7,625 nucleotides of DNA, taken from positions 1,069 through 8,693 of the forward strand of contig NVSY01000040.1 in the NCBI GenBank assembly GCA_002401385.1, in the 5' to 3' direction. The notes below the pieces were generated by a model. It searched no databases. It had not been told where the DNA came from and saw only the letters and a program-made list of their open reading frames with translations. Made by a program: the position numbers and the translations under genes. Within the stretch, counting starts at the first letter, position 1. Each line of letters begins with the position of its first letter. Shown here piece after piece: positions 5,534 through 7,625 of the stretch. The DNA comes from Flavobacteriaceae bacterium (GTDB taxonomy: Bacteria > Bacteroidota > Bacteroidia > Flavobacteriales > Flavobacteriaceae).

Positions 5534-6859
5534 CTAACCCACCACATCTGCTCCATGAGCTAGCTTCTTTAATTTTTTTACAAATACAAGTAATAAAAGC
5601 CCAAAAAGAACACAAAATAGGAATACTCCTATAAATATAGTCTTTTCTCCAGCAGTTTGAGCTGCTTTTCCAATCATTCCTGCCAGTTTATTTCCAATTC
5701 CAGTCACAAAAAAATAGGCTCCCATCATAAAAGACACGTATTTAAGTGGTGCCATTTTGGTAATGAATGAGAGTGCAACTGGTGAAACACATAATTCACC
5801 TATGACATGTAAAAAATAGGCACCAAACAGCCAATATACGGAAGCCTTTCCGTCGAGAGATAGTATCGTTTGATTAGCGGCTCCAACCAAAACTAAAAAA
5901 CCAAATCCCATAATGATTGTTCCTAATCCCATTTTTAACATGGAAGAGGATTCACGACCCGCTTTTTTCCATCGCATCCAAAAATAGGCGATAGGCCCCC
6001 CTGTCATAATTACAAACAATGCGGGTAAGGATTGGAAAAAACTAGCAGGTATTTCCACACCAAATAGCACTCTATTAATTTTTTCTTTGGCATAGATGTT
6101 CATAAGGCCACCTGCCTGCTCATAAGCTCCCCAAAATACAATTACAATGATAAATGAGAGGGCTAATAAAATAATTCTGTCTTTTTCAACTTTTGATAGT
6201 GGTACCTTTTTATTCGTTTGTACGTCTATTTTATGAGGAACAAAATTTCCTACATGGGTTAAATATTTTTGTCCCCAAATATATACCAACTGGCCAAGAA
6301 CCATACCTATGCCCGCAAGCCCAAAGCCATAATGCCAACTAATGGTTTCCCCTAAATAACCAACAAGAATTGGCGCTGTAAATGCACCAATATTAATTCC
6401 AATATAAAATATAGTGAAGGCTGTTTCACGTTTACTGTCATTTTTTGCGTACAATCCTCCAACCATGGCCGATACGTTTGGCTTAAGACCACCAACACCC
6501 AATACTATAAATATAAGGCCAGTATAAAAAGCTGCTACGGTATCAAAAGCTAAAATAAGATGACCTATACACAGTAAAAATCCTCCCAACATGATCGTTT
6601 TTTTCTGGCCTAACCATCGGTCTGCCAGGATGCCTCCAGGAACAGCCATAACATAGACCATCATGGTGTACCATCCGTATAGTTCGAAAGCATTTACTTT
6701 TTCCCATCCCATGCCAGGATTGTCCTCTGTCGTTTTTGCTACTAAATACAAAATTAAAATGGCGCGCATGCCATAAAATGAAAAACGCTCCCACAATTCG
6801 GTAAAAAATAAGACATACAATCCCTTGGGATGCCCCCATAACGTCTGTTCTTGCTGCAT
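5534..6859 (-). CDS. POT-family proton-coupled di/tripeptide transporter
   Basis: A 441-residue inner-membrane MFS protein of the POT/PTR2 family that imports di- and tripeptides with protons. The family motif ExxERFxFYG is at 21-30 in TM1. K126 is in GLKPNVS (TM4), and the PTR2 signature FYIGINIGAF is at 151-160 (TM5). E247 is in FWGAYEQAGG (TM7), and E355 is in GELCVSPVALSFITKMAP (TM10). All residues usually tied to proton coupling and peptide binding are present. I count 12 hydrophobic helices: six to about residue 200, a short basic loop (about 201-225), then six more. There is no room for the extra HA/HB helix pair that makes many bacterial POTs 14-helix proteins. The ATG at 6859 gives the expected short cytoplasmic N-terminus (MQQEQTLWGHPKG). 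It is divergent from the 6963 gene and lies 205 bp upstream of the sirtuin on the same strand. Confidence 0.95.
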   Translation of the reverse strand: MQQEQTLWGHPKGLYVLFFTELWERFSFYGMRAILILYLVAKTTEDNPGMGWEKVNAFELYGWYTMMVYVMAVPGGILADRWLGQKKTIMLGGFLLCIGHLILAFDTVAAFYTGLIFIVLGVGGLKPNVSAMVGGLYAKNDSKRETAFTIFYIGINIGAFTAPILVGYLGETISWHYGFGLAGIGMVLGQLVYIWGQKYLTHVGNFVPHKIDVQTNKKVPLSKVEKDRIILLALSFIIVIVFWGAYEQAGGLMNIYAKEKINRVLFGVEIPASFFQSLPALFVIMTGGPIAYFWMRWKKAGRESSSMLKMGLGTIIMGFGFLVLVGAANQTILSLDGKASVYWLFGAYFLHVIGELCVSPVALSFITKMAPLKYVSFMMGAYFFVTGIGNKLAGMIGKAAQTAGEKTIFIGVFLFCVLFGLLLLVFVKKLKKLAHGADVVG

Positions 6860-6901
6860 ATAAATTGTTAGTTTTTAGATTTTAAAGATAGTTTTTATAA
6901 T

Positions 6902-6938
6902 GGAATTAAAAAATAATTCCTTTTTGTGGAAATTCCAC
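6902..6938. promoter_or_regulatory. Two GGAA/TTCC dyads in the divergent control region
   Basis: The 103-bp gap between the divergent transporter and 6963 genes holds GGAATT (6902-6907) inverted against AATTCC (6915-6920), and a 13-bp dyad GTGGAAATTCCAC (6926-6938) with one unpaired centre base. The half-sites are alike (GGAA...TTCC), as expected of an operator with two adjacent sites. The second dyad abuts the -7 box at 6939-6946, so a bound protein could block the rightward promoter and perhaps affect the leftward one. No regulator gene is in the window. Confidence 0.5.
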
Positions 6939-6946
6939 TATTTTTG
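6939..6946 (+). promoter_or_regulatory. Candidate -7 box for the 6963 gene
   Basis: TATTTTTG matches TAnnTTTG and ends 16 bp before the ATG, implying a very short leader of roughly 10 nt. The nearest upstream TTTG (6923-6926) is only 12 bp away, closer than the usual 17-23 bp, so the -33 element is unconvincing. Confidence 0.4.
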
Positions 6947-6962
6947 TGTTTTGATTTGATCC

Positions 6963-7502
6963 ATGAAAACATACAATAGATATAATTTTTTTAAACATAC
7001 TTACTGCGTTTTTAAAGGGGCGGATTTAAGTGAAATTCCAACTGTGAAAGCCAACTATACCAGTAAGTCTGGTAGTTCCTATTTTTTTGTAAATGACGGT
7101 GTGTATAGATTGTCTAACCATTGGGGGCGTGCTGCCAACTGTAGATGGAGATTGGAAAATGGTTTGGAAGAACGCAGAGAAGGAGCCAAGCTTGGATTTG
7201 CAAAATGGACTAGTTTCTATGCGGATACCAGCCATGCAGCGCTCTATTTTATTTCGGTTGATTTTGAAAATAATACCGCACAATATCATCATGTTCTATC
7301 GGAAGAAAATACACAAAAATCACTTGTTAAAACATCGGGGCATACGTTAAAACGCATGCGTGAAATTAAAGAGGTGCTAGAAAAGGATGCATGGTTAAAA
7401 TATATGGATACCGATAATGAACAAGAATTGAGAAAACAAATAGTCTTGCAATTGATACAAACAGCTAAACCCTTGCGTGAAATTAAATTAGCCTACCGCT
7501 AA
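6963..7502 (+). CDS. Unrecognised protein with an SNHWGRxANCRWRL motif
   Basis: A 179-residue, probably cytoplasmic, basic protein without a signal peptide or membrane segment. I cannot assign a family. The first half is rich in Tyr, Phe and Trp and looks beta-structured, with SGSSYFF (36-42), GVYRLSNHWGRAANCRWRL (46-64) and KLGFAKW (76-82). The His, Arg, Cys and Trp residues packed into 50-64 look like a conserved functional patch. The second half (about 125-179) is helical and charged. The ATG at 6963 follows the control region at 6902-6946; there is no clear Shine-Dalgarno. The gene is divergent from the peptide transporter and might share its control, which alone does not show a transport role. 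The last 15 bp overlap the convergent gene at 7488-7625. Confidence 0.8.
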   Translation: MKTYNRYNFFKHTYCVFKGADLSEIPTVKANYTSKSGSSYFFVNDGVYRLSNHWGRAANCRWRLENGLEERREGAKLGFAKWTSFYADTSHAALYFISVDFENNTAQYHHVLSEENTQKSLVKTSGHTLKRMREIKEVLEKDAWLKYMDTDNEQELRKQIVLQLIQTAKPLREIKLAYR

Positions 7503-7625
7503 TTTTAATATACTCAGCACCAATTCCTTGTTTAAAGCAGCTCCATTTGCTTTTTCTCTAATAAATTCAAAACTACAAGTGAAATTACATCCTTTGTTAT
7601 GGTTGCTACAACCGTAGGCGGATTT
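7488..7625 (-). CDS. C-terminal end of an unrecognised Cys/His protein (partial)
   Basis: On the minus strand, the frame entering at the window edge is open for 45 codons to TAA at 7488-7490. The end reads KSAYGCSNHNKGCNFTC followed by SFEFIREKANGAALNKEL and a hydrophobic helix-like tail LVLSILKLAVG. The pattern C-x2-H-x3-C-x3-C could bind a metal. The composition looks coding, and the tail-to-tail arrangement with the 6963 gene mirrors the 4183/sirtuin pair. The start and most of the gene lie beyond the window, and I do not recognise the family. Confidence 0.7.
   Translation of the reverse strand, partial: KSAYGCSNHNKGCNFTCSFEFIREKANGAALNKELVLSILKLAVG

Noticed and set aside
6543..6839. 98-codon minus-strand frame inside the transporter gene
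   Set aside because: Shifted-frame shadow of the N-terminal half of the POT transporter, which is intact in its own frame.
7026..7350. Additional frames on both strands within the 6963 gene
   Set aside because: Shadows of the 179-residue CDS. The alternative products are of low-complexity or random composition.

Overview
This 7.6-kb window is AT-rich chromosomal DNA from a member of the Bacteroidota, most likely the Flavobacteriaceae. The evidence is an Oar-type TonB-dependent receptor with a carboxypeptidase-regulatory-like N-terminus, -7 promoter boxes of the TAnnTTTG type, starts with little or no Shine-Dalgarno, and a small flavobacterial-type protein (DUF6495-like). Most of it is ordinary core genome. 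I see no transposase, phage gene, CRISPR array, rRNA or tRNA.

Layout. (1) 1-575: the end of a ribosomal-protein operon, with the last 17 codons of rpsR (S18), the complete rplI (L9) and a good intrinsic terminator. (2) 576-811: an intergenic leader with a -7 box, four ATTAACAA repeats and an ACATGT dyad. (3) 812-3922: a large Oar-like TonB-dependent outer-membrane receptor. (4) 3923-4182: a non-coding spacer holding a 162-nt inverted-repeat structure (25-column outer stem plus two inner hairpins), a strong terminator, and a probable promoter that runs into that terminator. (5) 4183-4659: a small DUF6495-like protein, convergent with and overlapping (15 bp) a sirtuin deacylase (4645-5328, minus). 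(6) 5329-5533: a spacer with two stem-loops. (7) 5534-6859, minus: a POT-family proton/oligopeptide symporter. (8) 6860-6962: a divergent control region with two GGAA/TTCC dyads. (9) 6963-7502: an unrecognised conserved-looking protein, whose 3' end overlaps by 15 bp the tail of a Cys/His-containing protein on the minus strand that runs off the window (7488-7625).

The genes do not form one pathway. The receptor and the peptide symporter could both serve nutrient uptake at the outer and inner membranes, but nothing here links them. The most unusual material is non-coding: the branched inverted repeat at 3934-4095 with its coupled terminator and promoter, and the dyads at 6902-6938. Two tail-to-tail gene pairs also overlap by the same 15 nt in the same codon register. 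I found no convincing new multi-gene system.
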